Assembly: GCF_030272615.1 (NCBI RefSeq)
Contig: NC_081414.1
Coordinates: 50,003,136-50,067,135 of the forward strand
Length of the DNA: 64,000 nt
Direction: 5' to 3'
From: Cryptomeria japonica
Taxonomy: Eukaryota; Streptophyta; Pinopsida; Cupressales; Cupressaceae
In this document: piece by piece, positions 22,903-33,960 of the stretch
How the letters are laid out: each line of letters begins with the position of its first letter
How positions within the stretch are numbered: position 1 is the first letter of the stretch
Notes under the pieces: generated by a model
What the model was told of the DNA's origin: nothing
Database searches by the model: none
Seen by the model: only the letters and a program-made list of their open reading frames with translations
Program-made: the position numbers and the translations under genes

Positions 22903-23922
22903 ATGGGATGTCTGTTTCCTCGTCTTCCTGATGAAATTGGGATGGAATGCCTGGTGAGGGTAAAGTTGAAGGCTTTTCACAATCTCAGGTGTGTCTGCAA
23001 AAGCTGGAACGCCGCATTGAAAAGTCCCCAATTTTATCAAGAAAGAAAGAGATTGAAGATTTCAGAGCAACGGATTTGTATGCTCCAGAAAATAGACTAC
23101 AATCGCAACAGAGTAGCGGTATACGACCCGAACGAGAACTCGTGCAAAAGTCTACCGCCCATTCCCGCAGAAATTTACGGCATCTGTCACTTCCATTTCG
23201 TGAAACAAAAACTCGTTTTGATCAAGGATATGCATCTCGACCCTAGAAGAAGTTTTGTGTGGTTGTACGATTTTCGGAATGGTGGTTCGAAATGGCGACA
23301 GGGTGCCAAAACGCCAACGGATTTGTCGAATGGATTTGCCTCTGGAGCGGATGAGCACGGGGGAGTGATTTATGTGGCTGGAGGGTTTAGTAATGATGAG
23401 TTTGACAACCCGGTCCGTAACGCTTCAGTTTACAATGTGGAGGAGGACAAGTGGGATGTTCTTCCCGACATGAACACCGACCTGGAGTACTTTAGAGGTG
23501 CTTTTGCTGACGGTAAGTTTTATGTAATGGGCATCCCGTCTGACCCCAGCTTTGAGGTTTTTGATTCTTACACGAGAAGCTGGAAAACTATGGAGAATAG
23601 ATTCAACTATTGGCGTTGTTTGGTAAGTGCATTTGAGCGCTTGCATTTCTTGTATGATGGTAGATTGATTGAATATGACTACAGTCAAGATAATGTGAAC
23701 ATTGTAGGGACTTTTCCAACGGAGAATTGGGGCCGATCCATTAAGTCTGCTGTAGTTGTTAGCAATAAAATCTTTCTGATCAAACGGGATGGTATTCAAA
23801 GTCAATGTTTTTTTATGCTCGAACCTCCAAGTGAGATAGGAGGAAAATTCAAGTTGATTGGCATTGAGAGACCATCTGGCCTCCAGGGTTATGCTGTATA
23901 TGCTGCTACCCTGGATCTCTAA
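22903..23922 (+). CDS. F-box/kelch-repeat protein (KFB type), intronless
   Basis: The intact 339-aa frame starts in a good plant context (ACAATGGG). Residues ~5-50 are an F-box (FPRLPDEIGMECLVRVKL, then LRCVCKSWNAALKSPQFYQ), the Skp1/ASK-binding module of SCF ubiquitin ligases. Residues ~90-330 form a kelch propeller. The clearest blades are GGVIYVAGGFSND with ASVYNVEEDKWDVLPDMN (153-191) and GKFYVMGI with FEVFDSYTRSWKTM (204-230). N-terminus, length and the lack of introns match the plant KFB group, some of which target phenylalanine ammonia-lyase for degradation. That substrate is family knowledge and cannot be read here. It is the only complete host gene in the window and shows no lesions. 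A 62-bp promoter duplication precedes it, and an AATAAA follows 71 bp after the stop. Confidence 0.92.
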   Translation: MGCLFPRLPDEIGMECLVRVKLKAFHNLRCVCKSWNAALKSPQFYQERKRLKISEQRICMLQKIDYNRNRVAVYDPNENSCKSLPPIPAEIYGICHFHFVKQKLVLIKDMHLDPRRSFVWLYDFRNGGSKWRQGAKTPTDLSNGFASGADEHGGVIYVAGGFSNDEFDNPVRNASVYNVEEDKWDVLPDMNTDLEYFRGAFADGKFYVMGIPSDPSFEVFDSYTRSWKTMENRFNYWRCLVSAFERLHFLYDGRLIEYDYSQDNVNIVGTFPTENWGRSIKSAVVVSNKIFLIKRDGIQSQCFFMLEPPSEIGGKFKLIGIERPSGLQGYAVYAATLDL

Positions 23923-23992
23923 CATCTTCCGTCATTATTTGTTTCCTTGATAGATGGAAGAAATTGAATCAAAGGTATCCTCTCTGCCTTTA

Positions 23993-23998
23993 AATAAA
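23993..23998 (+). terminator. Candidate polyadenylation signal of the F-box gene
   Basis: AATAAA lies 71 bp after the stop codon. Confidence 0.45.
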
Positions 23999-24494
23999 GA
24001 ATCATCTAGTCTATACCAGGGTGCTTTCAAATTTTTATATTTTAACCTTTCAAACCAGGCTCCTGAACTCGCCTGGTGTAGAAATTATTTTCTTCCAATT
24101 AGGTTTTTTTAAATTCCTATTTTTATATATGGATTCGTGAGAAATCGTGTTATCCATATTGGTTACAGGCAAATCTTCTTTGCACTTTTTATTTGTATAT
24201 TTCCCTGAGTAATCATGTTATTCTCATTTGTGTTGCTAAGACATTCTGTTGTGAAAATTAAGTCACTGAAGAATCATCTTTAAATCATGTTGTTTTCCAG
24301 GTTTCCTCTTTGTATTTGATCTGCCTTGAAGGAAAAAATGTTATCTGATTTGGAAGTATGAGAAATTGTGCTCTTCAAATTTTGGTTGTAAAGAGTCTTT
24401 GCCTTTGGAATTGGGTTGGGTGAGAATTTATCCTCTTTTTCATTTTGGGTTTCTCTATTTAATAAGAATTCTTGTTTTAACCATCTGGGTTGTT
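23999..24494. other. Intergenic T-rich sequence, no gene seen
   Basis: Downstream flank of the F-box gene, with no domain-bearing frame or repeat boundary. Confidence 0.5.
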
Positions 24495-24521
24495 GAGAAT
24501 GTTGTTTATAACTAGGGAAAG

Positions 24522-24559
24522 ATGGGTTCGGATTGCCTTAAGGCAACATCCGAACCCAT
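24522..24559. repeat. 38-bp near-perfect palindrome in the solo LTR
   Basis: ATGGGTTCGGAT (24522-24533) is the exact reverse complement of 24548-24559. The centre is a second perfect palindrome, TGCCTTAAGGCA (24534-24545), plus two unpaired bases. Confidence 0.9.
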
Positions 24560-24585
24560 TTAGGACTGGGTCCTATCTTTAAGGG

Positions 24586-24629
24586 GTAGCGTGGCCCCAA
24601 GACAAGTCCAGCCCCATCCTCCACGCTAC
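24586..24629. repeat. Second inverted repeat in the solo LTR
   Basis: GTAGCGTGG (24586-24594) pairs exactly with CCACGCTAC (24621-24629) around a 26-base loop. A short AGGAC/GTCCT pair lies between this hairpin and the previous palindrome. Confidence 0.75.
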
Positions 24630-24704
24630 ACCAAAAAGGACTCATGCCACAAAATATAAATTGGCATCAAAAAGGATTGAGGCCGACCTTGGTCAAAAGA
24701 TCCA

Positions 24705-24712
24705 TATAAATA
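24705..24712 (+). promoter_or_regulatory. TATA-like box of the solo LTR
   Basis: TATAAATA about 205 bp into the LTR. Confidence 0.45.
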
Positions 24713-25106
24713 AAGTTAAAGTGCAAACACAATTTAATGATCAATGCAATCAGCGAATTAGCTCTGCTGATAAAAGTGCGAATTTATCCAAGGATTGTGC
24801 GCAGACTTGAAGTGCTGAGAAGTGCAGATCTGACATACAAAAGGGATCAGATCTGGAGAAGCAAGCTAAGTATTGTATTTGTGCAATTAAGAGAATATAT
24901 AATCTTACCTGTGGGTCTTTAATGCTGGGTTTTTCCTTCTTGGAGGTTTTCCCACGGTATTTGCGTTTGTCTCTTGTTTACTTGTTTCACTTCTGAGTTT
25001 ACTGAATTATGGTCTAATAAAATATTACAAATCTGATTAACAAACTAGGACATAATTAAAAGACATAAATCTGATTACTGATCTAGGACACAAAATTAAC
25101 AGAGAA

Positions 25107-28100
25107 ATCATTCTGTTTCAAATTTGTAGTCCAAGATTCATGTTTCTAGATTTAGATTATTAACACCTTGATGTGTTCTCTTTTGTATTTTCTTTTCAAC
25201 ATTGTTTTCCAAATAAAACGATTGAAACATCTTGTAATTAGTTTGCATTGAGACATTAAGAACTACTTGCTCTATTACATTGGGTTTTCCCAAACAGTCG
25301 AAAAGATGTGGTTTTTTAAATCGAGCTACTAGTATACTCAGTATTTGTGATGTGTTTCCCCATGGTCAGTGGAAAGAGAGATTGTCATAAACTTTTGATT
25401 GTTCAATAAAGAGAAAAGCTATCTGTATTGAGATATGTGGAAACGGAAAGTATAGTCCCCGGTTCTTGGAGGTACAAACGATCCAGGATTTGATCTTGTT
25501 TTGATATATGTCTGAGATTCCAATTCCATAAATACTGTCATGTCTGCACGCATACAGATGGACTGTCATGAGTTTATTTGCCCTAGCACATTAGTGGTGA
25601 GGTCAGTCGTTTGGAGTCCCACAACCCCTCCTTGAATCCCAACAGGAAACTCAGGATGTTGTATAACTCAGAGCTTTACTTTAGGGAGCATAAAAGTTAT
25701 CATTTGTATAGTAGGCAGGTTGGAAACAACTTCCATCAGCCAATGACTAACTCGTTATTATATTATATTCATCATATGCTACATCACAAACATCTGATTT
25801 AGAGAATTTTAAATTATAAAAAAAAAACTCAGAGCCATCATTTTTTCATCAACTATTACTATTTCTGCTTATTACATCTAAATTTCTTAAGTTAAAAAAA
25901 AAATTAAAAAAAAAAACTATCATGATAAAAGTTTGAATTTCTGCAATCTATGTTCTTGGCATGTTACTTGGTAATAATTATGGTCAACTTTATACCATAG
26001 TTAGGTTAAATAACTTGTATTTGATTCACAATTTTTTTCACATCATATTTTCTTTAGGTAAAAAATATACTAAAAAAATTACTCAAAAGAATTTAGGGCT
26101 TAGATGTTCAGATTTGAATGAGATGGTTTAATTGATTAAATAACTTTATTAATTAGTTAGTGAAGATATAATGTGGAATTTACGATAAGTTAAAATGTGA
26201 AAGTGAATTCATGTTCTCTTAAAGATGTGTTGTGTGTGACAATGGTTAAAATCGGTTATTTATCAAATATTAGAAAATATAAAATTGCAGTTATGTGTGA
26301 GGCATCTATGCACTTCAATTTATGTTTTGTTAAATTTTCCATATCTAGGAATGAGAATACACCTCAATAGTTTTCTTTTAACATTTTATAAAACGCAACT
26401 CTATTGCTTTCCAATGACCATCCACAAACTTAACATTAGACAATGGTGCAAACAACATATTTATTTTCATTTTAGAGATTGCTTGTAAGGCTCTACTTAT
26501 TCTTCATCTTGGTTAGAAGATCAAACCTAACTGAACACAAGATACGAATAATATACAAGACTTCAACTTGAGAATGGAACCACATATGAAAAACCTACAA
26601 AGAACATTGTATGTGAATTTCTTTTCATAACTGTTTTTAGTTGATGAATCGTTTTTCTTGGGAATTTAAAAATATGTTATATAAGAAAACCATCTTAAAG
26701 GGGAGTAATTCAATTTCTGTAAATAATTATCATCAACGTAGCTTTTTCTTGAAAATCATCAATGAAATTGGTAGTTCCCTTTAAAGATTTTCTTTTAGTT
26801 TGAATCTTATTTTTTGCTAAAAAAAGGTTAAATTTGAGTAAATGGCAAAGGTCTCTTTGATTATCATTTATGTTACATGGGGATGCAACGCCGGTTTTTT
26901 TTTCAGGCATGGGGGACTCCTGGGGGATGTCCCCATAAATTTTGCATATAGACAGTGAATTTTGACAATGAATTCTATAAGCAATTTGACTTTGACTCTC
27001 AATTTAACACAAATTTGCCATAAAAACTTTGCTAGTTCTTATATCTTAAGGTTCTATAATGTATATGTGTATGTTGTATCCATGTTTTCATATGAATATT
27101 TTAAATTTCCTTATATATTTTAATTTTTCCTATTTTTATATAGCTGTCCCTTTTCCCATCTCCTAGTTGTCTCTAAAAATGACAAAAAAAATCACAGTCC
27201 CGGAAACACGTACCCTCGGCCCCTATCGTCCTCGTCTCAGAAACTCAGGGTAACCTTTTATCATCAATGATCTATTTAATTGGTAACAACCCTGTTTGAG
27301 AAGAACGTAACCTGCAAAGAAAGTGATTGTACTCTAATTTATAAACTTGATTTAGCATGTAATATTTTGGATAGAAATGTGTTTTATAAACAAATAATAA
27401 ACAATTTCAACATTTTCAAATTCAAAGACAAGTGCTTATTTGTCCACTTGCTTATTGTTGCCCAGTTAAAAACATTTATCTAGAAATTATCTTTTAAGCC
27501 TGATTTTTAACAATTGTTAGATTCATCTATGTTTCTTGAATCTTTCAACGTGTCTTCTTTACATTGTTAATATATTCTCATATTCTCAATATAACCCTCT
27601 CCATGCAAAAGGTATCTCCTGCCACTTGTCCATTCTGTCATAGAACTGTCATACGCTGACACTTGTCAAGATCCTCACGTGGGATGCCTACCTCCACATG
27701 TGCAACATATATGTCATACAGTCACCTCTCAAGTAGGATGTCACCAAGCTTGTGGATTCCACTAGATGACTAGACATTTGTAGGCAATAAATAAAATAAT
27801 AAATTAATAAATAAATGCATTAGCCAATGTTAAGATTTGCAAAGGCTGAGACACCTTAATCCCAGCAGGCATATGCCGCTACACATCTATGCAAATCTAG
27901 GTCATCTGAGAGATTTCCCATAGCCTTGAACCCATATTTTTGTCTTGGTTCTCTTGAAACAAAATGAACATTATCATGAGGTTCACAAAATTGTATTTGT
28001 ATAGGCCAAAAAAGACGTTTTTTTCTGAACTAGTCTTTTCGTGTTGGACAAAAGGATTCGAGGATCAGTGAGGTAGCTCTCTATAAGTTTCAGGATCAGG

Positions 28101-28755
28101 TGCGTTTGGCATAGGTCCATGGTGTTGAAATCCATTTTGAAGATTTTGGAATGAAGAAAATATTGTGAATATAACATTCCATTTTATGTGTTGCTTCGAC
28201 ATGTCAAGTAGAATAACTATTTCCATCACAAACACAATGAACATTATAATAATTGGCAACTTTATATCTCCAGTCCGAATAAAATGTGAATTCATACTAT
28301 GAGCAAGCATAAGTGGATCCACAAATTTGCTTGCTGCAACAAAAAATGCCTAGCAAATTAATTGTCCTCCAAAAACATTCTCAAAATGTGGGGCATCAGG
28401 TCAAGTGATTCTATAGAACATGTCAACTTCAAGAGATTCTAAGTGTAGCATATGCTCCACCATAGGGCATGTTTCCTTTTTCTGCTCCACATTCCAGGTT
28501 GACTAGTGATAGAAAATCTGTAAATTCATGGCTTAGCACCGAATAAATCACATTGCTCAAAGAAATTACATCAGGGAAATAGTTATTCGGACTTTAAGAT
28601 GTATCAATGTATAAATTAGCTTTATATATCAGTCTTCTTCATACATCAGCTCAGAGTCAGAGAAGAAACCCCAACCTTTCGAATTATAATATTTTGTTTT
28701 ATCATAGGAAAAACTTGACTTCGCACAATCTATGTTTCCTACTTTCAGCGTCTGC
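25107..28755. other. AT-rich intergenic sequence, no gene supported
   Basis: No recognisable coding region. A-rich runs occur near 25820-25915. Around 27770-27960 the text TGAGACACCTTAATCCC, preceded by an A/T-rich stretch, resembles 18300-18400, so both may be pieces of one repeat family. The minus-strand frame at 28322-28065 has one hydrophobic segment but no family that I recognise. Confidence 0.45.
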
Positions 28756-28893
28756 AAACTGGAATGTAGTATGCATTGATGCCTTCATGCCTCCATGACT
28801 TTCTGGCCTCCTTAGAACACTTTAAGAAAACTGGAATGTAGTATGCTTTCATGGCTTCATGACTTTCGGGTCTCCTTAGAACACTTTAAGAAA
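28756..28893. repeat. Imperfect two-copy tandem duplication
   Basis: Copies begin at 28756 and 28828 (AAACTGGAATGTAGTATGC). Both contain CCTTAGAACACTTTAAGAAA; the second is shorter by about five bases. AAGAAATAATCAAGTA then recurs at ~28888 and ~28943. Confidence 0.75.
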
Positions 28894-30346
28894 TAATCAA
28901 GTAAATTCATTGTATTTCCACTTTTCATGTTGATATAATGCAAGAAATAATCAAGTAGAGATGAATGTTAAAGAGGGAGACCAACATAAAACAACTTTGA
29001 CCACCTTACATTTGGATATACCAAAATGCCCTTGAGACTCAAATATGTGTTCCACTTTCCAATTTGTATCATTTTTGAAAGATTTATCAATGAAAACATT
29101 TTTTAAAGGATTTATCAATCAAACTATTTTCATATATCTATGTGACCTATCTATTTTCACTAAAAGAAAATAATACCATTTCACACACTAAGAGGAGATC
29201 TTTGGAAAATGTAAAAACTTTGGGCCATCTCTCAATTCAAAGATTGCATATTTAGAGTTCCTTAAGGTGATATTTTGGGGCATATAGTGTTGAAAGATGG
29301 TTTCTATTAGTTTGAATAAAGCAAACACTATCTTAGAAATCACATTTCCACTCAAAAATAAAGTGCTACAATCATATTAACTTTGTGATTAGATTCACTT
29401 AAGATTTTGTTAGAATGATTAGATCCATCAAGATTTAAAATGAACTCTAGATGACCAATAAACTTTTTTTTAGTTAAAAAAACTATTGACACATGCTTTT
29501 GAATTAATTAAAAAACTATTGTAACTACCTTGATTGAGCAAAACCTTAATTTTTCTAAATGTATATGTTATGGTGGAAATCTTAAATATCGCATTCTTTC
29601 TCATGTAGAAGGATGATGAAGAAAAAGATGAGTATCAAATTTCTTTCCTTTCAAGAAAACTCAAGGATAGTGAAGCCAAAGTATAACTTTTTTTTAAAGA
29701 AAAATCAGCCTTAGTTAAAGGGCTTAAGGAGTTCTATGATAATGGTATTTTTGTCCACCTAAAGTATTTAGGAATATATCATGGAAGGAGAGATAAATGA
29801 AAAATGAGCAAATTATATTAATGAGATCTTATAGTATGATGTGGACGTAAACCCAAATAAACTAGTCTAAGGAAGAGCCCTTTGTAGTATATTGAAAAAG
29901 ATTTGCAAGCTTGAAGTGATAGACACCTTGTTGCTAAAGTTTTATTGACAAACAATCATGGATTAATAATAAATTTTGGTTCATGGAAACTGAGCAATAC
30001 CTAGGTGATTTATCTTGTTTTGGAAGAAGAACCTACCAATTATAAGGAATTTCTTCAAATAAAATTTGATAGCATGTTGTTCAAGTGTGAATGAAACTTA
30101 ATTTAGATAGTGTTACTTTGATAATTTCACTAAGGACTATCAAGTGAGCACTTTTTAATCATAACAATTATTTCAAATATTGTTTAGATTAAATGCTACC
30201 AACCTATTATGTTCAAAGATTGTCAATGATGCGTCAAGCTATGCTAATAGTTCAAATTCCACATGAGAAGGAGAAGGATCGCCCCATTACCCTTAAAGTG
30301 TATATCACGAAATCAAACATTCACATAATGGGATATGGACTTTTTC
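28894..30346. other. Intergenic sequence with faint coding-like text
   Basis: Between ~29600 and 30130 short plus-strand stretches look protein-like but are broken by many stops and match no family known to me. Probably a very old retroelement. Confidence 0.35.
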
Positions 30347-30351
30347 ATAAT

Positions 30352-31120
30352 TGTAGACACCTAAAATTGTCCTAGCCTAAATAAATAAATTTAATTATTT
30401 TATCCTAAGCCTTCTATTAATTAAATAGATTTTTATTTATTTAATTAATTCACTAAGCCTTTTCTACAATTTCCTTATGTAAATAAAAGCTTTTATTTAT
30501 TTAAATTATCCTTTCCCTAAATTAAATAAATTATTTATTTATTTAATTGGTCTCACTTCCTTTATTAATTAAATTAATTTTTTATTTATTTAATTAATCC
30601 ATTAGTTTTTTCCGTCCATGACACTTGTCATTTATCTTTTGATTTTATCCTAACTACCTTTATAATATTTAATCATTTTCCCTACCTACCCTTTAATCCT
30701 AGCCAAGAATTTATCATTTCACCTCTTAATTGTATCCTTCTATTTCCTAAGATGTCTTCTATATAAGAGGATTCCTTCATCCTTTCACAACCCTAATCCA
30801 ACAATCTAACTAATCAGCGATCAATCAATCTTCATACAATCAAGCGACTTCACAATCACAATTCGTTCTTTGTTGAGCTCTTGTGCACACATAAAATCTG
30901 AGAGCAATCATATCAAACAAGATCAATGGAGATAGGAAACAATGGAGATCAAACCATGCCAAACATGTGAATGGTATAATCTTTCTATTTTGTTGTGATT
31001 TGCATGTTTTAGGTTCTTCATTGGTGTATGCTTGATCTTTTATTGTAGAACTACGATTTTATGTAGTTGGACCTTTGTTGGTTTTACAATAGTTTTATCA
31101 TTCCATTTTCACCGTATACA
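30352..31120 (+). mobile_element. Solo LTR related to the Tat-element LTRs
   Basis: It opens TGTAGACACCTAAAATTGTCC and ends CCATTTTCACC then GTATACA, with a 5-bp duplication ATAAT at 30347-30351 and 31121-31125. The same opening, TATA region (TCTATATAAG, 30759-30767) and ending occur in reverse orientation at 45951-46688 and 61081-61831. No primer site follows it, so it is a solo LTR. It is clearly more diverged from those two LTRs than they are from each other. Confidence 0.85.
30416..30597. repeat. Four successive AT palindromes in the solo LTR
   Basis: Inverted repeats are centred near 30433, 30489 (perfect AAATAAAAGCTTTTATTT), 30534 and 30580. They are separated by C/T-rich spacers in the same order as in the Tat-element LTRs. 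Confidence 0.7.
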
Positions 31121-31125
31121 ATAAT

Positions 31126-33840
31126 AATGCAAGATTATTTGATGGTGTAAGAGAAATCTCACATCACCCAAAAAAAATGTTTTGTTTTTTTTGTAGGATT
31201 CGTTAGTTATTTTGGAGTCCATGTTGAAACTTTTATAGTGTAGGACAATCAAAAGTCCAAAAAGACCAAAAATTGTACCTTCTATTTTTAGTAAGTCAAA
31301 CTATATGGGCACATATGAACCTAAAAACTTACCCCAAGGAACAAATTCAACAAATGAAGCGAATTGTGAAAGAATAATCTCAATATCCTACAGCATTTGG
31401 GAGATATCAAAGTTTTTGTCTTGAGAAATTTCTCCTATAAATTTTCATACTCAAATTTGAAGCCCTTAGAAGCCTCATAAAAGTCAAAAAGTGGACACCC
31501 AAGTCAAATGTTATGGATTGGAAAAATTGTGCTACCAAAATTTAAATTTCAAATGAGAAATCTTCTTAGGTAAGAAAACAAACCACTAAACCTCTTGGCT
31601 TCCTAAAAGAGGAGTTACACTTTCCAAAACATTCCAAAGCGATAATTGCCAAATAAAAAGGGAAATGAAAGTTACAAAATACAACTCCATTAGTGCAAAT
31701 TATGGCTCTAAATTGTAGATTTTTTTTGTAGAGTTGATTTTCCTTATAGTGAGTTAAGCTCATGTGACTTTAGCATTGTAATTACTAAATCTATAATTCC
31801 CTTTTATTGAAGAAATAGAAAATGGGTTGTTTTTCCGTCATGCATTTTTTGTGTTGACATATGTTGTTGTGCTATATGTGATTGTTGGGTGGAGTAACCC
31901 TTCGTCATAAATTGATCAACTCGACTTCAAGCGCGTGATATAGATGGATTCTCACATCGACTAAGTACTTCATTAGGTAGGTAGAGGCTATTACTTTAAG
32001 AGAAGCTATGAGTCAGATATTGTTGATTTCTTAGAAGACCTAGTGACAAGATTCAATATGTGTCAAGAGATTATTTTAAATAATATCAAGGCCTTTATTT
32101 CCCCTAAACTATTTGAGTTTCCCTAAAGTATGGAATATAAATCAAAACTTCATCCAATTGCTAGCCTTAAGGTAATGGATTAGCAAAATTCATAAAAAAG
32201 AGTGTTGGTTACAAACACAAAAAAGAATTGCACAAAAATCTCAAACAAGTGTAGTGGGTAGATGGGATCATGCTCAAGAGAGCAATGGTACATCTCCATT
32301 AGTCCTAGTATAAAAAAGAGGCTTAGGGAAGTGTACCAATAGTTGTTATAGCTAACTTTGCATACACACGGATTCTAAACGGTACATCGGATTTTAACAA
32401 TTTTTTGTGTTGTCTTCGCGTGCGACTTAACTGCTTATAGCTATTTTTTTGGCTTCTGGGTAGTAACGATGCACGTTTTGGGATCTTCTATTATGCATAC
32501 ACAAGTCAAAAAGTACACATTTCAAAGTGTCGTCTGATACCTACCTAAAGACCAATAAAGGTGCACAAATGAGTCAAATATGATTTACAAATACTAAAAA
32601 ATAAGTAGCTATTAGTACATGTGAAATTTTTTAATAGATTTTAAGTTATTTGTTTTTTTATTTTTTTAAAATTAATAATTGAAAAAATAGATGTGCAAAA
32701 AATGAACAATTATTGAAAGTGATGTTTTGTCCCTACTTGCCAATCTACTTAGAAATCTCTACTTTATAATTAGAGAAATAAAACCCAAATAGCACGTGAA
32801 GTTTGATATTCATTATAGACCAGCCCTTATAACATTCGATTGCGAAGAGGCAAATTGTTTCCAACTTGTCAATGAAGGCGGAGATACCCTTCCTATCCCA
32901 ATTAATAGGATATCTAAAATTCTATACGAGTGATTTAGGTAATCTTTTGTAAATATATACTACCTATATTCTTTCAATTTCCGATATCTCCTTGTGTGTA
33001 TGTGCCTTCTTCATAAAGGTGAGTTTGTGTTCTTTATTTTTGTGCCTTGCCTCATCTCGGTGCTTGTGGATATATGGAAGCGATTATTCTAGAATAATGT
33101 AAGGACATTAAAAGCTAGCCTCAATAATGCCAGTTCTTTTCAAAAATTAAAATTAGAGAGGCAAAACTCCTTGAGTTGCGTGTGGGAAGAATACAGTTGT
33201 AATGATTAAAAGGAAAATTCTTTCATTGTTGATCCATTCAAATCATCCATCACATCAAGATCAGATCACTGCCAATTCACAACAGCCTTGAGAGCATTAT
33301 TGTCATTGATGTAGGTTGGAATCATTCGTACTGGTGACGTGATCGTCAAATTGACAGTCATGTCATGCAATACCACCATAATTTGCATGTCCTTTCAGCG
33401 ATTTTGAGCTGATCTTACAATGCTAAAACTAACCTACAAAGAAAACAATATTAAGGTGGTGATGTCGACTGCGTAGTGCGTACGTAAGGGGTATGATGTG
33501 ATTGGCTTATGACCCAAACACATGGTTAACCAAGAAAAATCAATGTCATTCCCGACAACAAAGATAACACTACCCTCCCCACTCTTCTAATTCCATTGAA
33601 TCAATTCATTACGGACACATTCAAGATGAATGCTCCATGCTAGTGTTCATTTCATCCTTGGCATGGACAATGACAAGCGAGTCTAGGACTTCCACCTAAG
33701 AGCCCTACAGAAGATTAAGATGATAACAATAGAATAAAATTGCTTATTTCTTTTTCCAACATCATCGCAAGAGGAATCAACTACCAATGAGTATTCAATT
33801 TCTCTTCCTTTCTCTATCATTTGATAATGTATCAAAAACT
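31126..33840. other. AT-rich intergenic sequence, no gene seen
   Basis: No domain-bearing frame. TTGTGTTGACATATGTTG near 31850 resembles the opening of copia LTRs but has no partner or clear boundary. Confidence 0.4.
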
Positions 33841-33960
33841 TTATTTTCATCTAATCCAACTTTGTTATGGACACTATATATATGAAACAATAAACCCACT
33901 TTATTTTCATCTAATCCAACTTTGTTATGGTCACTATATATATGAAACAATAAACCCACC
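33841..33960. repeat. 60-bp exact-period tandem duplication
   Basis: Copies 33841-33900 and 33901-33960 differ at two positions by eye (A/T near the middle and the last base). Each contains CACTATATATATGAAACAAT. Confidence 0.93.

Larger units (their letters stand above)
24500..25101 (+). mobile_element. Solo LTR, 602 bp, probably copia type
   Basis: The element starts TGTTGTTTATAAC and ends AATTAACA, with exact 5-bp duplications GAGAA at 24495-24499 and 25102-25106. A TATA-like TATAAATA lies at 24705-24712. A TGGGTTTTTCCTTCTTGG string followed by TTTTCCCACG lies at ~24930-24955, usual near the 3' end of plant copia LTRs. No primer site or coding sequence adjoins it. Two strong inverted repeats occur near its left end. 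Confidence 0.85.

Noticed and set aside
27983-28322. Minus-strand frames with a hydrophobic segment
   Set aside because: No homology that I can name, short, and no gene signals around; possibly a chance frame or very old relic.
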